From contig AVPN01000200.1 of the NCBI GenBank assembly GCA_000695325.1, positions 25,338 through 80,980 of the forward strand: DNA of 55,643 bases, read 5' to 3'. The notes under the pieces were generated by a model. It saw only the letters and a program-made list of their open reading frames with translations, was not told the origin of the DNA and ran no database searches. Positions 11,692-23,920 of this stretch are shown here, piece after piece. The DNA is from Pleurobrachia bachei (taxonomy: Eukaryota; Ctenophora; Tentaculata; Cydippida; Pleurobrachiidae). The first letter of the stretch is position 1, and each line of letters opens with the position of its first letter. A program made the translations under genes and the position numbers.

Positions 11692-11994
11692 AACATGCGG
11701 TTTACCAGCGATGGGCAATGAGCTGTAGACGAATGAGCTATTTCCTAGAGTACAATCGGCGTATCGGAAAAATCATAGCATGGAAACAACACTTGTGAAA
11801 GTAGTGAATGATCTCCTACTAATAACGGACACTAAGTCAAAGACAGTACTTGTATTGCAAGTCCATAGAAGAACACATGACAAAGTATAAGGGTCAGAGT
11901 AATCTATCTGAGGATTGAAGCCATGTAGCAATGGTCAAATAATATTCGTCATATTTTGTTCTATGACTATCTTTGAGATAATTATTAGGTTGTT

Positions 11995-12888
11995 CCACAA
12001 TGATCGGGAATGGGGATATACACCACGCTATGTAACCGCCTGAATCAAACTGACGGTACTTCCGGGTTAATTGGTTAATTTGAAAGAGAAAAACTGGTAT
12101 TAGTTTTGTCGCTACCGGTTTGGTTGCGGATCTAAGGCCAATTTTCAATATCTCGAAATACCCGCCGCCGAAAGGCCAATTATTGGCCAACTAAGGTACC
12201 TTGTTATGATCCAAAAGTGGTTTAACGCTAGTAGGGGTTAGTCTTGGACTTAACCGAGCCATTCGTGTGAAATTCGTTGGTAAAACCCGGTTTCATAGCC
12301 CAATATCGACAAAAGTTTACAGAAAATAAACGAAAAATGACCCAAAAAAGTGGCGATTTTGAAGCAATTTTTCTAAAAGCCCAAATAAAGTATGAAAACA
12401 CCCAATTTGAGGTACAAAATGGATAGCATCAGGAAGAGAAATGTTTCAATGATACTTTTAGCAATGCAGATTGTTTTTTGAAACCTTTTTGCGCTGGCAA
12501 GGGTCTGAGCTTCTTGGAAATTCCCGAATTTTAGCTCTAGCAGGAAATGACTTCTGCGCCGAGCGAATTTGAAATTTGGGGAAACTAAAAAGTGATTTCA
12601 AATTCAAGTCTGTTAAGGACTTGCGGATCATGACATTTCTTTATTGATTAATGAATTTTTCTATGACTCAGAGCTTCTTTAAAAAAGTCACTTTTTTCAT
12701 TTTCGGCGCCCAAAAAAGTGAGTTTTTCAAAGTGGACTTCCTGGTTCTTACAAAACCACAACAGGATCTTCACAAAGCTTTTTAGAAGAGGAAAATGTCC
12801 TAAAAACACGATGCTGTCGGCAGAATTTCCCTAAGTTAGCTAGTTTTTGAGTTACACCTGCATTCCCGATCATTGTGGAACAACCTAA
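11995..12888. mobile_element. Mariner-like non-autonomous element
   Basis: Terminal inverted repeats TTAGGTTGTTCCACAATGAT... and its reverse complement (about 33 bp, near-perfect) bound 894 bp. TA dinucleotides flank both ends (11,993-11,994 and 12,889-12,890), as expected for Tc1/mariner insertion, and the TTAGGTTG tip is typical of mariner ITRs. No transposase-like ORF or catalytic DDD/E motif is visible inside, so it must have moved in trans. Confidence 0.7.
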
Positions 12889-12949
12889 TATAAAGACGGC
12901 AAGTTTTTTAACTAGTTACAACACGTTTGTGGTTTCTGTATACACGCAC

Positions 12950-13045
12950 CCGGAAAACTAAAATCAATCACCTCCGATCATTGAATAACCATGATCCTAC
13001 TCATTTAGCACCATGTCAAGTACATTGTGGGTGGTTTATTGGTGA
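12950..13045. repeat. Dispersed direct repeat of 5064-5160
   Basis: About 95 bp containing 'ataaccatgatcctactca' and 'gtcaagtacattgtgggtgg' match 5,064-5,160 in the same orientation with about ten substitutions. It is probably a fragment of a shared dead transposon. Confidence 0.55.
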
Positions 13046-13544
13046 GAGGAAATACTAATAGGTAATAGGTGTTTCTTTTATCCAAGATGACAAGGTGAGA
13101 GTTATACTAACGACCCCTCCGGAGGGGCCCCCTTAAAGAAATGTTTTCCAGTTAGCGAGTGAAGAAGGGATCAAGGTGGGGTGAGGAGGGTTGGGGAGCT
13201 TGCCACAATACAGTGGAGCAGAAATGAACAAGTTGAGGGACTACTAGTCTTCAAATGTTCCGGTATGGAAATAAGCCAATTACCAAGTTGGCGAATTAAA
13301 GCGAATAAACCTCGAACTTTCTTAACAGAAGGAGATTATAGGTAAGGGATAGCTGGGATTTATCGAAAATCAATAATCATTAGTAGTACATTAGAGTAGA
13401 GCACTCTCCGGGACAAGGACCATCAATAACAATAAGTAATAAGTATTAGTACATGTAGTACCTTTCTGAAGTTCCCTACATAAACTAAAAACCCTGTTCA
13501 CCAGGGCTGCCCCAGGCTAGATTTAGAAACTAGCTGTTCGGCAT
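13046..13544. other. Intergenic, nothing recognised
   Basis: No gene or clear repeat is supported in this stretch. Confidence 0.4.
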
Positions 13545-14898
13545 TTGAACATGGCACTCCAACATAGAATCAAATGGAATCACCCCGATGGCAGAGAATA
13601 CACTCGGACATGCGTTAGAATGAAATCTTTTCCGGTTGACGCGGTACAGCGACACGAGTTGGTCCCATTACAGGGTCATGGCGGAACGTGTAGCATACAG
13701 TACATGATCTAGCTATATGATGTAGTCGATGATACATTGAAACGAATCCTAGAAAGGAGGCCAATATGCAGCCAACACGGCCAACATGCACTTTCGATAT
13801 GATTTTCGCTGAATAAGAATGAATAATTGGATTATGTCATACAGAAGAAACAGGTAAACATGGCGAGGGTACTCCAGAACGATCCTGTTATATGGGGGAG
13901 GTAGAATTGATGGTACAAGAGGGACCAATATGAGGACACCTGGGGAACCAAAGTATGATCCACCTTACCTGGGAATGGCCGCTAACGCTATGGACAATGG
14001 ACATTGGACAGTCCAATGAACATATTACTAACGTTTTGAATAGTTGTGATTTTCTTCTGAATAGGGTCCCTTTTATTGTCGAATTATAAGGAACAGTTAT
14101 AATGATAATGATCAACGACTAAAAAACTATGAATATCGCTGCACACAAAATGGAAATATTTGTAGCAACTCAACGATTCAGATGTGCTCAACTCTAAATG
14201 GTACAAGAAATTCCGTGAGGAAATTTTAAGGATTCACCGAACCGTAACCCTACATTTTGGTAGCAATTTTACCATTTGGTAGCAATTTCTACCATGAAAT
14301 TTCACCAAGCGGTTTTGAAGCCAGCGGTCCGGTATCTAAATATGGCACCTCAGAATGGAATCAAGTGGAGACACCCTGTTGGGAGAGAATGCACGACATA
14401 CGTTAGAATACATTGCTTTTAGGTGGACACGGTACAGCGACCTGGTTGGTACCATTGCAGGGCCATAGTGGGAAATGTAGCTGCCCTCACTGCATGATGG
14501 TTGGCAAAAGGGTGAAGACTGAAAAAACTGAGACTTGTGCAAAAACAGTTCCGGTTGACACTGTTGATGAATCTGGCCGTCTCGTGACATATGAAGAAAG
14601 GAAATACATCCAGGATCCGGATAAAGAGTTCGTCATTCTCCTCCTTCATGGCTTTGACCACCGTTGGTTCACAAATGATCCTCTCCATACATCATATCTC
14701 GGGGTTGTGAAGTACTTTCTGAAGGGCTCAAACTGTTCGATTAAACCATTGGGGGAACATCTAAACATGGCACATCAGAATGGAATCAAGTGGAGACACC
14801 CTGTTGGGAGAGAATTCACGACATACGTTAGAATACATTCCTTTCCAGTGGATACAGTACAGGCAGCGACAAGACTTGGTCCCAGAGAGTTCAGATGA
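13545..14898 (+). pseudogene. CACTA/EnSpm-like transposase remnant with repeated segment
   Basis: The best frame (14,413-14,898) reads GHSGKCSCPHCMMVGKR, a CxxC zinc-type motif, followed by WFTNDPLHTSYLGVVKYFL. This resembles the D-x-LH-x-x-x-LGVVK block of tnp2/CACTA-type transposases, where the Asp is a candidate catalytic residue. A module coding for NGIKWRHPVGRE...FPVDTVQ appears three times: about 13,552-13,700 (diverged), 14,340-14,480 (with a stop) and 14,766-14,880. This shows internal duplication of the ORF. Neither a full DDE triad nor element ends could be found. Dead copy; superfamily inferred from motif memory. Confidence 0.5.
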
Positions 14899-15919
14899 CA
14901 GACGGTAAGGCGCCGGTGTATTCTGAGTTAATATATTATAAAATTCAATCTGTTAGTTGAAGATAATAAACTAGATAAATACAGAAAGAGTGGTGGAGTC
15001 GTACGGCTCAATCGTGGACAGGGGAGGGGTCGAGGGAAATAACTGGAGGGGGATGGGTCAATTCGGATAGGGAGGCAGCTGGGCCTTAGCCCCCTACAGT
15101 TTTATTACGGGGGGATGATCTGGTAGATTGCGGTTGGAAGAGGAGGACTAGGAGGTAGGAAGAGGAGGAGATAGGCGAGGACAAATGGAATTATTCCTAT
15201 TGTTCTGTCTACCCCGATAGGCGATAATGATATTGAGATCAACTTATTTTATGAGAAATGTTGTGCTATTTAATTGTTTTGTTCAAACTCGGGGAAAGAG
15301 GATCGAACAGGGTAACTATTTAATAGCACAACTTGAAAACAGCATCTGCTGATGACGATAATACGTAGGGGAGCAGGAAGGCGAGGATTCATATTGCTAG
15401 CTCTGAGGCATACATGGAGACCCTTGGGAGCATAATGGAGCATCGGCACGAGAGGTTTACGAACCCCGGAACAGACCAGCTCTCGCAAGATGAGATGGTG
15501 ATAGTAGAGAATGCCTCTTCCTCGTGAACGCGGTCCATTATTATCGTAGTAGACAGTCTACTATTTTTGTTACTCCTGCTTGTTCCGTAGACGTTGCTCC
15601 GGTTGCTTCTGAAGCATCCTCCTCAGTTATCAGGATAGGTTCTTTTGTCACGCACATTAGGCCAAGGACACTGTTGTTATTGGCTGTATCTATCATGCCA
15701 ACAGAAGGAGTGGTGGAGTCGTACCGCTCAATCGTGGACAGGGGTAACCTGTTGCGCTACTGTGAAAACAGTATTAAGGGTCTGACAACCAGCACAAAAT
15801 GGAGCTGACGGTTTAGGGCCCCTGATTTTTTCTCCCATTAGGCCGAGGACACTAGTAGCTGTGGATCTGTGAAGTGTGAAAAATGATCATTTCCTATCTC
15901 ACTGACTACTTAGAGTAGA
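14899..15919 (+). other. Decayed transposon ORF pieces (YRSIV module, two copies)
   Basis: A module reading ESYRSIVDRG...LRYC occurs at about 15,700-15,790, a partial nucleotide copy lies at 15,000-15,035, and a third copy lies at 21,026-21,130. 'aggcc(a/g)aggacact' is repeated at about 15,659 and 15,840. No domain is recognised. These are probably fragments of one repeated transposon ORF. Confidence 0.35.
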
Positions 15920-16284
15920 CTGTGGTGGGAGAAATGGCTCACCCTAGAACTTAACGTTCAATTATCTTAAAATGCATAGTAAACTGTAAATCACTTGTAA
16001 ATGTATTACATTATGTAATTCGAAATCCAATTTCAAACTAGTTTTGAAATAGTTTTGAGATTTTTTTAGAAAAATTTTATTTTTGAAAAAGCTTTTGAAA
16101 GTGAAACAGCTTTTGAAATGGTTTTGAAAATTTTTTAGAAAAATTTTTGATTTGAAATAGCTTTTGAAATGGCTTTTGAAATGGCTTTGTACGGGTGGTA
16201 GAAACGGCTCATGTGGCTCATCTGGCAGCTGCACGATTATAATGGACACAAGGGCATTCATCTAAAAGCGAAAACCAGTGTACC

Positions 16285-16511
16285 CGACTAATTTTAATAC
16301 GCTGAATCACGTGAGCAGCTCTGGCAAGCGCTCAGATGTGAAGAAAGTGCCTTAATTGAGCATAATTGGGTGTAATTGACCGGTCTTACAACTTTTCTCC
16401 TGAAAACGCTAGAAGTTAATGTGAGGGGACTTTTCCGACTAACTTTGATACGCTGAATCACGTAAGCAACTTTTCCAAGCCCTCAGAGGTGAAAAAAGTG
16501 CCCTAATTGAG
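16285..16511. repeat. Tandem repeat, 151-bp period, running into the gap
   Basis: The unit beginning CGACTAA...TACGCTGAATCACGT at 16,285 recurs at 16,436, a period of 151 bp with moderate divergence. The second unit runs into the N block. Satellite-type amplification here would explain the failure to assemble. Confidence 0.65.
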
Positions 16512-17427
16512 NNNNNNNNNNNNNNNNNNNNNNNNNNNNNNNNNNNNNNNNNNNNNNNNNNNNNNNNNNNNNNNNNNNNNNNNNNNNNNNNNNNNNNNNN
16601 NNNNNNNNNNNNNNNNNNNNNNNNNNNNNNNNNNNNNNNNNNNNNNNNNNNNNNNNNNNNNNNNNNNNNNNNNNNNNNNNNNNNNNNNNNNNNNNNNNNN
16701 NNNNNNNNNNNNNNNNNNNNNNNNNNNNNNNNNNNNNNNNNNNNNNNNNNNNNNNNNNNNNNNNNNNNNNNNNNNNNNNNNNNNNNNNNNNNNNNNNNNN
16801 NNNNNNNNNNNNNNNNNNNNNNNNNNNNNNNNNNNNNNNNNNNNNNNNNNNNNNNNNNNNNNNNNNNNNNNNNNNNNNNNNNNNNNNNNNNNNNNNNNNN
16901 NNNNNNNNNNNNNNNNNNNNNNNNNNNNNNNNNNNNNNNNNNNNNNNNNNNNNNNNNNNNNNNNNNNNNNNNNNNNNNNNNNNNNNNNNNNNNNNNNNNN
17001 NNNNNNNNNNNNNNNNNNNNNNNNNNNNNNNNNNNNNNNNNNNNNNNNNNNNNNNNNNNNNNNNNNNNNNNNNNNNNNNNNNNNNNNNNNNNNNNNNNNN
17101 NNNNNNNNNNNNNNNNNNNNNNNNNNNNNNNNNNNNNNNNNNNNNNNNNNNNNNNNNNNNNNNNNNNNNNNNNNNNNNNNNNNNNNNNNNNNNNNNNNNN
17201 NNNNNNNNNNNNNNNNNNNNNNNNNNNNNNNNNNNNNNNNNNNNNNNNNNNNNNNNNNNNNNNNNNNNNNNNNNNNNNNNNNNNNNNNNNNNNNNNNNNN
17301 NNNNNNNNNNNNNNNNNNNNNNNNNNNNNNNNNNNNNNNNNNNNNNNNNNNNNNNNNNNNNNNNNNNNNNNNNNNNNNNNNNNNNNNNNNNNNNNNNNNN
17401 NNNNNNNNNNNNNNNNNNNNNNNNNNN
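16512..17427. other. Assembly gap (916 N)
   Basis: Unresolved bases. Any long open frame reported across this block is an artefact of reading N as open. Confidence 1.
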
Positions 17428-17724
17428 ATAATCGTGCAGCTGCCAGATGAGCCACATGAGCCGTTTCTACCACCCGTACAAAGCCATTTCAAAAGCCATT
17501 TCAAAAGCTATTTCAAATCAAAAATTTTTCTAAACAATTTTCAAAACCATTTCAAAATCTGTTTCACTTTCAAAAGCTATTTCAAAAATAAAATTTTTCT
17601 AAAAAAATCTCAAAACTATTTCAAAACTAGTTTGGACTTCGAATTACAAGTGATTTACAGTTTACTATGCATTTTTTCTATTAACTTGCAATTGTTCTAG
17701 GGTGAGCCATTTCTCCCACCACAG

Positions 17725-18984
17725 TAGACAGACAGAAATGATAGTTAGTGAATGTTCTGTCTGCTGCGAGAAAGATATATAATTGAGATCAATTTATTCT
17801 AGGAGAAAATTATCAGCAGCGGTATTGGATGTGTAGGCGAATGGGAATGACCCCCCTCCAGTTGTACTACGGCGGGATGATAAGAGAGTTAGACGAGGAC
17901 AAATAGGATTATTCCTATTGTTCTGCCAACCCCGATAATGATATTGAGATCAGCTTATTACATGAAAAAATAGCACATCTTGTAAAGAAATTAGCAGCAT
18001 CTGCTTTGAACTGTTCATACTCAACATCTGCTTACCCCAGAGATGTGCTCTACTATAATAAGGGTCATTTTATAATTGTTGGAAATGCGATCAGCAACAA
18101 TCAACATGAGTTACTTATTGATAGGTAAAACTAGCATGATTCGGTGACTGTAAATTACGAGGTAAATCGAACATTTTACCATCTTTGTTTTTTATAACTA
18201 ACCTATCATGGGGCTACCAGGAGCTGCTCTATACACTCCTGGATGGAGTCCCCTTTGTTGTAAAAGTTGTAAAACTATTACTTATCTTATTTGACCTACC
18301 CGCCCCTTGACTTCGATTTAAGCTCCCTACGTGCCCTTCGGGCGCTCCGGTCGGGTATCCAATTTTGGGGAAAGTGGCCTCCGCCACTTCACTCCCCCCC
18401 CACCCCCCCCATAAATATCGGGCTGGATCCAGCCCTGTAGGTGTATGCAAAGTTCGTTCCCCCCACCACCCCCACAGGCCACAAGCTGTCTTGTTCTAAA
18501 TGTATAACACCACAGGAAGTACAAGCCACTCAACAATTTCGAAGCAGGTTTGGGGCTTACAGATAATATTACCCCCGATCCATTAACGGCTGTGCAAGTG
18601 TCAGATGGGAGACACTTCATCACTACTTCATGATGAAGCCAATTGTAAATACTGTGCGAAACCCCAATACCAAACAAAAATAAATCGCGATTAAGTCAAT
18701 CCTCTTCATCTTTAGATCCATATACAAGTAAAAACCCGTTTTATTTTCTCAGGACGAATTGGAATTGAATCTCTGAATCTCTGAGGAGTTCAAGGAATAT
18801 TATGGAGATTTATTATGGAGATTCTCCATTGGAGATCGAGAATGGTTATTGTAGTTAAGATTCATACGTTCTTATGAGATACTTTTTGTATTGAAACAAT
18901 ATGACGTATAAACTTCCTTGTTTTTATTGTACGTATATTTTTTGTAGTCGGACCTACGCTTTTTGTTCTTGAAAATTATAATCT
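17725..18984. other. Intergenic; GC-rich degraded repeat with poly-C
   Basis: Positions about 18,225-18,480 are GC-rich, with C8-C9 runs at 18,393-18,410, a CTGGATCCAG palindrome and 'gggcgctccggtcggg', unlike the AT-rich surroundings. This looks like a fragment of a different mobile element. No gene is recognised. Confidence 0.35.
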
Positions 18985-19362
18985 TTGGCGGGAATTGATA
19001 ATATTGTGGTTCACTGTTGGACTCTCATTTTCTTTCTGTCGCAATGTAGCCTTCGATCAAAAGTAGAGAGATTGCCCGAGGGGAACCTTTACGTGAAGGG
19101 TATGAGGCTAAAGAGAGTAATAGGAAATGAGAAACTTCCAGAAAATAATGACGCATCAAAAACGATACCAAGTATGTCGTACATCGCCGATACAGTACAG
19201 CACTTGGTCGAGAAAAATTAGAAAAAGCGAGTATTTGATGAGAGCAGGAGCGACGAAACAAAAGAGTTACGCTTCCTACGGATGGGTTCATAGAAAAGAG
19301 GCAAAAATACCAAACACATATTACATAACGTTGTGCTGGGAAAACAATGCCAGATTAGGGTA

Positions 19363-19700
19363 TTAAATGCACTATCGGGCGTACCGATGTTGCAGCCAAG
19401 TCTGACTCAGAAGCAATTTTTGGCCATCTGAAGAACGTTTTTGAGGAAGGGGTACGACTATCTGCTGAACTTCGGTTCTTCTCCCTTCTCAAGAAGGAAT
19501 CTCCCCTGGATCAAGGGTTGGAAAATCTAAGAAACTCGGTTTACGTGCACCGATTCAACATACCAGTCCTTCGGAGCCAGCTGGATCCCCTGGATCAGAT
19601 CGGTCTGGACGGAGAAACGTTGAACTCCTTAATGGTAAATCCCCAGTGGCTCTCTACTTCGATGGTAAGAGGAACAAAGTGGACAGCTATGATGAAATGA
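19363..19700 (+). pseudogene. Unrecognised coding-like ORF
   Basis: The frame opens just after a stop near 19,362 and reads about 110 residues, including TDVAAKSDSEAIFGHLKNVF, LRFFSLLKKESPLDQGLENL and LDGETLNSLMVNPQWL, to a stop at 19,700. Composition and heptad-like leucine spacing suggest genuine past coding. There is no start codon in frame and no family that I recognise. Weaker ORFs just upstream (18,985-19,366) may belong to the same decayed unit. Confidence 0.35.
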
Positions 19701-20290
19701 TGAGGAGGGATCGTTCCAAAGTGATATAGAGGACAACATCACAATTATTGTCTTCTTTGACTCTAAGGACGCAGAACAGGAGTACGGTGGCTACAGAATG
19801 TCTCCTGACGGTACCGGTGCAGCTGTATCCTCTACTGTTGTGGGTTACTGTGTGGATCACGGGGTAAACACACACAATGTGGTAGTAATCGCCGCAATTA
19901 AATTTACCTTCTTTTTTATTATCTTTTGAGATTTCATACAACTTATAATGGTGGAAGAATTGGTATTTATCATCTTTTGTTAGACCAGTACTGATTTTCA
20001 GCCTGCAATTTTTTTTTTCATTTCATTTTCTCATCTTTTTTTCTTCATTCTCTCATCTTTTAGGGTATTAATATTTCCTATTTTCACTTCACAGTGGAAT
20101 ACGTGCTATCTAAGATCTTGTGATCGAAACATTTGTTTGGAACCAATTTACGGAATATGATATTCTTTCCATTGGAAGACGAATATTTATTTTCAGGTTA
20201 TCATCTTTTTTTCTTATGATTGTTTATAATTGATAAAACATCTTGCACTCACGAATAACGCTATGTAATTAATCCCAAGATTCATGGCCC

Positions 20291-20641
20291 ATGGGACAGA
20301 CTGGTGGCCACCATGGGTGGCATGTGTCAGGAACTCAAATTATATCCACGTCACCTACGCGGTTTATAACAATCCTGATGTTTTCAGCTGGACGGAAGTA
20401 TTTTAAGGGGGCACCCGTCTACCTACTGGCCGAACTCCTTATAGAGAACAAGAGGCTCATCGATGTAATAAGTAAGATAAGGACTGTACTGGATACGGAC
20501 GGTACTGGATACTGGATACTTAAGTATCCAATCCCGTCCATATGGGATATGATTCCTTGTACTTTACAGTATAGATTATATGTTATAGATGTAAGATGGT
20601 ATGTAGATAACCCCGAGATGATTCATGGAGCAGACGATTGA
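20291..20641 (+). other. Unrecognised ORF
   Basis: An open frame of 116 codons including YFKGAPVYLLAELLIENKRL. The segment 'gggtggcatgtgtcagga' at its start is repeated just after its end (about 20,645), so it may be a transposon internal duplication. No domain is recognised. Confidence 0.25.
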
Positions 20642-21025
20642 TAATGGGTGGCATGTGTCAGGAATACGTCAAACCAGTCTCAACAATGATGCTTTCAGTG
20701 GTTTGTTTTTAGCGGAAGAACCTCATCTGTATTTGTAAATGGACGATACTGAGGAATACCATGTTTATCCTGGACAACTTCTTGCAGAACTACATGAAGG
20801 ATGACTGTCCAGCTCTTAAAGTGAGTTGGCTGATGCAAGCATTTGCATTACCCAGCGAAGAAAGAAAATCAAAGAAACAAAAATTTTCCACTTCACATAT
20901 AGAAGAGTAAAATGGAGGCCCTATTATATTATTATTATTAGTCGCCGCCTTCAACGCAGACATGAAGGCGGCGGCTGGGCATAACCCCCGGCGAGCCTTG
21001 TAGCAGTGTCCGTGATGCCAACGGA

Positions 21026-21292
21026 ATGGCTCAATCCTATCGCTCAATCGTGCATAGGGGGGTTCTGTTGAGGTACTGTGGAAATGATAAAGGCTCCGAT
21101 AAACAGCACCAATCGGAGCTGACGGTGCGTTTTGGGGCCCCTAGCTTCTTCCTAGATCAAGACTTTTGCCAACCTGTTGCTTCCCGGTTGGGTTACGGAG
21201 TCTTACCAACGGCTAACAAGAATTGTAGCAGAACTAAACCGGAAGTCGACCATGACCAGGAAGTGGGGCAAAGCCCAAATGGTGAGAACTAA
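21026..21292 (+). pseudogene. Decayed transposon ORF (third YRSIV copy)
   Basis: Encodes SYRSIVHRG, LLRYCGN, then ELTVRFGAPSFF. It shares the module at 15,700-15,830, where the same motifs are interrupted by a stop in 'ELTV'. The shared, independently broken copies indicate a repeated mobile element, but the family is not recognised. Confidence 0.4.
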
Positions 21293-23286
21293 TAAGGTCA
21301 TTCTTCATAGGACCTCCACCCCTACGCAAAAATAAACCAACCAAATAGGTCGAAACAATGGACTCACGGAACGATGCGGAAGGAAAGCTCCTCCCCCTTG
21401 ATAAAAATCGCTGAGCTCTTGTAAGGCCAGGATTGGACATTTGATAACTGATAGTGTCTTCGGGGCGATTCGGAGAGGTATTGGGTCTGACGGAGGGGGA
21501 GGTGTATTATAAGGAAATCGCGGGGAACAATGTGTTAGGAATTGGTTTGGAAATTATGGGTTACACAGGAAGGATTGTGGTTTCGGGACTGTACATCTGT
21601 ACTTCATACCGGTAAGAGGTTGAAAGGCTTTTTAAAGGAGAATGAAAAGGATTTATTACATATATTTGACACTCATCAAAACACCTTCGGGAGGTATAAT
21701 ATGTAATTGGGTATAACTAGTGCAATAAATACTAATATTTTAATGTCATATCTAATCACTATTCATCTCTACCACCTGATCTATACCACCTGAGATCCGA
21801 TCTGGGAAATGAATTAAGATCAGATCTACTGGTGTTGTCCCCAAACTATTCGAAGACAAAGAAGACAATCACAAATTTAGCTAATTTGAACTTAATAAAG
21901 AGATTAGAAACACGAGTTGCATAACCGGGAGATTCCACCCAAGATTGTGGACACTGCGGATAAGATTCTCCGGGATAATCTCAATGATTACGTGAAAACG
22001 ACGGCCAGCACATTTGATAATTGATATTGTGCCTGATATCGTCGTAGGAACCGTCCTGTTGAATGTGTTTTATTTAGTGTGGAAATCCCAGTGCTAGTGA
22101 CATTAATACAGGGTCAGGATTAGCAGATCTGGATGTGGCAACACTTAAGAAAAGATTCCCAGGACTGAATTCACACGGACAATATGTTGCAGAGCATTTG
22201 ATTTGGTATTTATAGTTTAATTATAATTTTATCCAACTCCAAAATTGGATTCTATAATCTATATGAGAGAGATCTGAGAAACTAAAAGCTCGAAAAAGCA
22301 AAACATGCCTTGTAGAAAAGGCAGTGAGAATCAGTAAATCACTACGAGACAAGAAATAAAAAGCACACCCAAACACAGAAACAGGAGACAAGAGACGACG
22401 TTCAAAAGCAAGAAAGCATCATGAGAAATGGCGGTAAAATGAAAGGGAGAAGGGGCTGCGCGCGCGGGCAGCTAAAAGTGTGCGCATTGCCTATACGCCT
22501 TGCACTTTTATATTACGGGAGTGTCGGCGCGTTGCGTACAAGACAAGAGCGGGAATGGCCCGTCAAAGTTGAGTGGTATGGCGGGTTGTAAGTCTTCGGT
22601 GTCGAACAAGACGTGTAGCCGTGCATCCCAATGGATTAGCCTTTTAGTTTGGGATGTTTAGCCTCTATAATTATAGCTCAGGTAAGCAAAGCCACATCGG
22701 GTGGATCCCTGGATAAAGTAATGTCCACAAGACTCCTTTCTTATAACATTTTAGGCTATAAAGTGGAAGAGAAGAATGGCCTTCCTGGGGACCACGGGTA
22801 CATTGGACCAAATATCTTCTACTGCGGCGAAGGCCATATTTAACTAGTCTCTAGAACCGCCCCCAGCATTCAGACAATGACCCTCGCCAATGTCACTCCA
22901 TTACCCTCAGTGATATGTTCAAGAGCCTGAAGGAGTTAAAGAAGCATCACTCCTTGACTTGGGCAATAAAATAAGTACGTGTTGTTTTGTTATTATGTGT
23001 TTAAAAGTTCAAAACTTAATTGTTCAATTAATCTCCATTTCGTTTCTTTGTTCCTTTGTTTCTCTTATTCTCTAAAACAATGGAAACCCCCGAGAAATGA
23101 AAAACTTTAAATAAATCCCGGACAGTAGTAATTCCCACTACATTTATTAAATATAAAATAGTTCCACAATCACTCATTCATAGCATAATTATGTCAACCA
23201 CGACCACACCATCCAAATTGGGTTGCCCTTCTGGGAAAAACCTACAATCAGAGGGCTAAGCCGGCATTATAAGGCGACTTGTCTTA
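21293..23286. other. Intergenic, nothing recognised
   Basis: No supported gene. A small frame at 22,649-22,843 has no recognisable content. A short GC-rich patch 'gcgcgcgcgggc' is at 22,459. Confidence 0.35.
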
Positions 23287-23790
23287 TTGGATAAAACACA
23301 TCTAAACAGCTCTAACCATTTGATAGGGTACATGCGAGAAATTATCGAGACAACTCCACAATCAGCAAGATCAGACAAAGGGATTCAGCGGTGTGTAAAT
23401 TTTCTCGCTAACAGAGGAAATCTGAAGGTCTTACTGTACAGAAGGACTAGGATCAGGGAAGCAGGACAATTCACCACATCATCCAAATTGACTAGTCCCT
23501 GTGGGAAAACATACAAACAGAGGGCAGGGCAGAGATCAGAGCAGGAAAGCAGAAGGGAGTACCGGGACCCCATCACACATGTATGCATGACCTGCCTCAA
23601 AACATTTTCCCGGGCAGATAATAAGATCCGACATGAGGCCAAGTGTACAGGCAGGCTCACGAAAAGGGCCGAGAAAAAGGAGAAGGAGCAAGAGAAAAAA
23701 CAGGCAGCGGAGGAAGGCCTTCCACCCCTCCCACTCCTGGATATCACGACAATGTGTGCGCCTCTCCTTCACATGTTGCAGGACAATTAA
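23287..23790 (+). CDS. Putative zinc-finger protein, possibly transposon-derived
   Basis: A 167-codon open frame from ATG to TAA. Residues about 97-120 form CMTCLKTFSRADNKIRHEAKC, a C-x2-C-x12-H-x4-C pattern like a degenerate C2H2/C2HC finger, followed by a strongly Lys/Glu-rich coiled-coil stretch of about 25 residues. A single finger plus charged tail is common in transposon-encoded DNA-binding proteins. No upstream splice site or promoter was identified, so whether it is expressed is unknown. Confidence 0.4.
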   Translation: MDKTHLNSSNHLIGYMREIIETTPQSARSDKGIQRCVNFLANRGNLKVLLYRRTRIREAGQFTTSSKLTSPCGKTYKQRAGQRSEQESRREYRDPITHVCMTCLKTFSRADNKIRHEAKCTGRLTKRAEKKEKEQEKKQAAEEGLPPLPLLDITTMCAPLLHMLQDN

Positions 23791-23920
23791 TTCATATGTT
23801 TACAGTTTAGTATTATTGGCAGTATAGTATTTGACGGGGAATTGGACATCCCTTGGATGCAATAGTTGTCTCTAAGTTCTGCTTGGAGTGTAACATTTGG
23901 AAGCCAGATAGGGAAGGGTT

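Larger units (their letters stand above)
15920..17724. mobile_element. Palindromic element spanning the assembly gap
   Basis: The left arm 15,920-16,240 (from CTGTGGTGGGAGAAATGGCT to the 'cgattat' end) is the reverse complement of the right arm 17,428-17,724, with a few indels. Each arm carries a degenerate short repeat of the type 'aaa-agc-att-tca' that would encode FKS-rich low-complexity peptide. The gap falls exactly between the arms. This suggests a foldback element or an inverted duplication whose interior could not be assembled. Confidence 0.7.

Noticed and set aside
16439-17700. Long open frames of 320-400 codons on both strands
   Set aside because: They exist only because the N block is read as open sequence.
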